Part shown: positions 61,391 through 64,000 of the stretch, in pieces
How positions within the stretch are numbered: the first letter of the stretch is position 1
How the letters are laid out: each line of letters starts with the position of its first letter
Assembly (NCBI GenBank): GCA_003255025.1
Contig: QANY01008651.1
Location: 2,031,279-2,095,278 of the forward strand
Direction of reading: 5' to 3'
Length of the DNA stretch: 64,000 nt
Source: Datisca glomerata
Taxonomy: Eukaryota > Streptophyta > Magnoliopsida > Cucurbitales > Datiscaceae
Translations under genes and position numbers: made by a program
Notes under the pieces: generated by a model
Told to the model about the DNA's origin: nothing
Databases searched by the model: none
Seen by the model: the letters and a program-made list of their open reading frames with translations, nothing else

Positions 61391-64000
61391 AGCTCAGAGT
61401 AGGAAGATTTGTGTTGGTTTTGAAGATTGAATTGGTAAGAGGGAATTCTGTTGGTTGGCCTATGTGTGCGCGCGCGCCTGTGTGGGAATTAACAATGAGG
61501 CGAAACACAGGCACAATACGCAATAATCATGAACAAGGATCAAAATGTTAAGACTTACGAAGAAATGAGATAAAAGATAAAAAAACAAACAACTAAATTT
61601 CCCTCTTTCTATTTTCGGTTGCACCTTAGGATGTTTGGTTCAATTCATAAAATCAATATTAAAATAAGAATGAGAATAAAATCAAAATTAAAATGAAAAC
61701 TATTTCAATGTTTGGTTGATTTCACATGATAAATAGACGAGTATTTTTTAATTATTATAAGGAATGAGGATTCCCACATCTCAAAAAATAAACTTAGAAA
61801 TAATTATTTATTCATAAAGAAAAATTAATAACCAAACATCGATCATTCACATTCTTATGAATGACCATTCTCATTCCTATTTTACATTTTTAACACATAG
61901 TTCTATTGACAACATATAATTTTATATGGAAATTTTAATCTCAAAATACTATCACAGCTTGTCATTTTTTATGATAAATTCACATTAACAAGTCATTATT
62001 GTATATCATCATTTCCGGTCGTATTTGCTTGTGTATAGAAGGGCGGAATCAGTATTTGCTTGTATAAATTCACATTAATCAGTATTTTGTAATTAAAGCA
62101 TGATTCTCTTAATATAACAATTATCAACAACGACACGTGTATGTAAACTTCATATTTTGGTTTAATTACACATACACCTTCTCAAATGATTCATTTATTT
62201 AAAAATAAGTCCTTACAAAAAAATTCTCAAAATACTCTCATAACTTATAATATGAGTAACTCACACTAATCGGTTATTATTAATTATCATATTCTCAATT
62301 TTATTTACTTACATACTATAACTTATATAAATCTATATAACCCGTGCTTGGGAATATGAGTAAGGAAATTAGGAGATGAGAGGGTATTTAATCTATAGGT
62401 CTTTAAAGTCATGAATGACATTCTAATACAATTTATGTTATTTTAATATTATATTCAACTTCCCAAGTAAATTTTCATTATTTTCTTCTCCAACATTCTA
62501 CATACTCAAAAATAAAATCTTCCACATTTTTCGGTTCCGAAGCAAAGCTTTTAAAAATGTGCTCATTATCTTGTATGTAACTCTTACAGTAGTTGTCAAC
62601 TGATGCTTGGTTGGTTGGTTTTGCTTGTTGTTATAGTTGTGATAAGTACGTTGGAGTTTCAACCATCAAAGTGTAAGTTAGGTTAGCTCAAGTGTTGAAG
62701 GTTTTGAACTCAGCTTTACTTTCTTTTAAATCCAGTTTGAATCATTTTAGATGTAAATAATTTTTTGGGGTCAGGCTTCTGGTTTAAAATCAACGATTTA
62801 TCCCGACTCGTGTATGAAAACTTCTCAATACACAATCTACGAATTTTTCTAACATCTTTTCTCATCTTCCAAGCAGAAACAATTGTCTTGTTCACCATCT
62901 TGCAATTTTAAGATTGCAATGGCATTTTCAATATTTGGTCTGATGCTTTGCCTTTTGTAATGTCGAACGAGTTCGTTCGTGAAAAATGAACTGAACTTAA
63001 TCGAATTGAAAATTTTTATTCGGCTCAGTTCAGTTATTCGATTCGACCTTAGTAATAAAAAAAATATTTTTAAAAATTCAAAAAGGTTATTAAAAGATAG
63101 GATAAAAAACTAAAGTTTTGATTCAGTTGAATTTAGTATGAAATTATATAATAAAAAATAAAAAATAAAAATTTCGATTTGATTTAGTTTAAAAGCTGTC
63201 AAAATTCTAAATTAAAACTGAAACTAAAATTCTTTAATTGTGTCAACTCAAACCGAATCAAAAATCTCTGAAAAACTGACTGAACTGGTTATTTTTTATT
63301 CAATTAATAACCAAAAATTCACCCCCTTCAATTAATGAAGTTCATTCACCGACAAAGTACGAACATGCTACATATATAGAACTCTTACCAAAATTCATTC
63401 TCTTCTATGCCCTTTGTTATCATTCCCTTGTGACAAGGTCGATGCTATGTAGATGCATATCTAGATATTCGGTGCTTTTGCTTGTTTTTATTAATTTTGT
63501 GCCATTTATTCTTGCTATGATGCTTCTAAGGCTCGTATTTACTAGATTATATGTTGAAGAGCAAGCATGCAAGCATGCCGATTTAGATGGTTGAAGGTGT
63601 TTAACATGACGATCTTGTGCATATATTCTCTCCTTGTTCGTTAGTGATTTTATAATAGTCATTTTTTATTGTAGTACATTGTATAGTAAAATCTTTGAAG
63701 GTTGCGTTTATTGTCAATTTAGTTAATAGAATTTATTTATTTTAAAAATAAAATATTAAATTCACAATTCGCTGAAAATTACAATTAACACATTTCATCA
63801 AAATCTGTTATTTTCATTTTTCGCAAAATGAACTTACGAAGGAAAGAACTGTGAATTCTAAATAAGCAAAATACATTACATGTTTTAGTCTCTATTTATT
63901 AAAGGTAATTAGGATTACGACTTGAACTCCATCTTAAAACATATGAGTGGAGTTTAATTATCGTGTTAACTATCAATCCATCTTATTACAAGAATCTCAA
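61391..64000. other. Upstream region of CLPT and AT-rich intergenic DNA
   Basis: 61391-61600 is the promoter/leader side of the CLPT gene and includes a short GTGTGCGCGCGCGCC run near 61463. Beyond about 61600 the sequence is AT-rich. GAACCGAATC-like fragments at 62980-63330 may be old transposon remnants. No gene is supported. Confidence 0.5.

Noticed and set aside
61257..61523. 88-codon frame overlapping CLPT exon 1
   Set aside because: It is a different frame over the transit-peptide exon and the leader; the CLPT frame is supported by five further exons.
1..64000. Prokaryotic-type features (operons, CRISPR arrays, ribosome binding sites)
   Set aside because: The introns, plant gene families and transposon types make the window eukaryotic nuclear DNA, and no such arrays were seen.

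Overview
This is nuclear DNA from a flowering plant, almost certainly a dicot. It is AT-rich, its genes are split by GT-AG introns, and its proteins are plant-specific: an ERECTA-family receptor kinase, an ACS10-type aminotransferase, a DUF688 protein, an A20/AN1 stress-associated protein, a DUF3475/DUF668 protein and a chloroplast CLPT subunit. Most of the remaining sequence is transposon and viral debris. The species cannot be named from the sequence alone.

Layout. 1-1620 is the decayed 5' part of a minus-strand Gypsy-type LTR retrotransposon that runs off the left edge. 4973-11330 (+) is a complete 27-exon ERL1-like leucine-rich-repeat receptor kinase. 11580-12840 is a small rearranged patch holding a diverged direct repeat, a degenerate copy of the 5' end of the neighbouring ACS10-like gene, and an inverted duplication of a short secreted-peptide-like ORF. 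14959-15533 is a Mutator-like inverted-repeat element. 16413-18701 (+) is the four-exon ACS10-like gene. 19316-20194 (-) is a DUF688 gene. 22411-22926 (+) is an intronless A20-A20-AN1 gene. 23155-23366 is a SINE with a target-site duplication.

24078-33145 is an endogenous pararetrovirus (Caulimoviridae, most like Florendovirus) inserted in minus orientation. It is longer than one genome: the end of the RNase H region and all of ORF2 are present at both ends. It has many stops and frameshifts and altered protease, reverse transcriptase and zinc-finger motifs, so it is a dead fossil. 33146-38640 is AT-rich and geneless. 38668-40095 (-) is an intronless DUF3475/DUF668 gene.

42294-46479 is a broken hAT transposon with its transposase remnant. 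47583-48480 and about 48780-49500 are LTR-retrotransposon pieces. 52753-55180 is a non-autonomous CACTA transposon with perfect ends and a 3-bp target duplication. 57945-61390 (-) is the six-exon CLPT gene. The remainder to 64000 shows nothing codable.

The genes do not form a pathway cluster; as is usual in plants, each is an independent transcription unit. Three of them (ERL1-like, DUF688, DUF668) have long CT tracts, read on the sense strand, just upstream of the start codon. The most informative structures are the terminally redundant viral integrant, the rearranged patch between the ERL1-like and ACS10-like genes, and the intact-ended CACTA element with a possible captured exon. I did not find a clear new multi-gene system.
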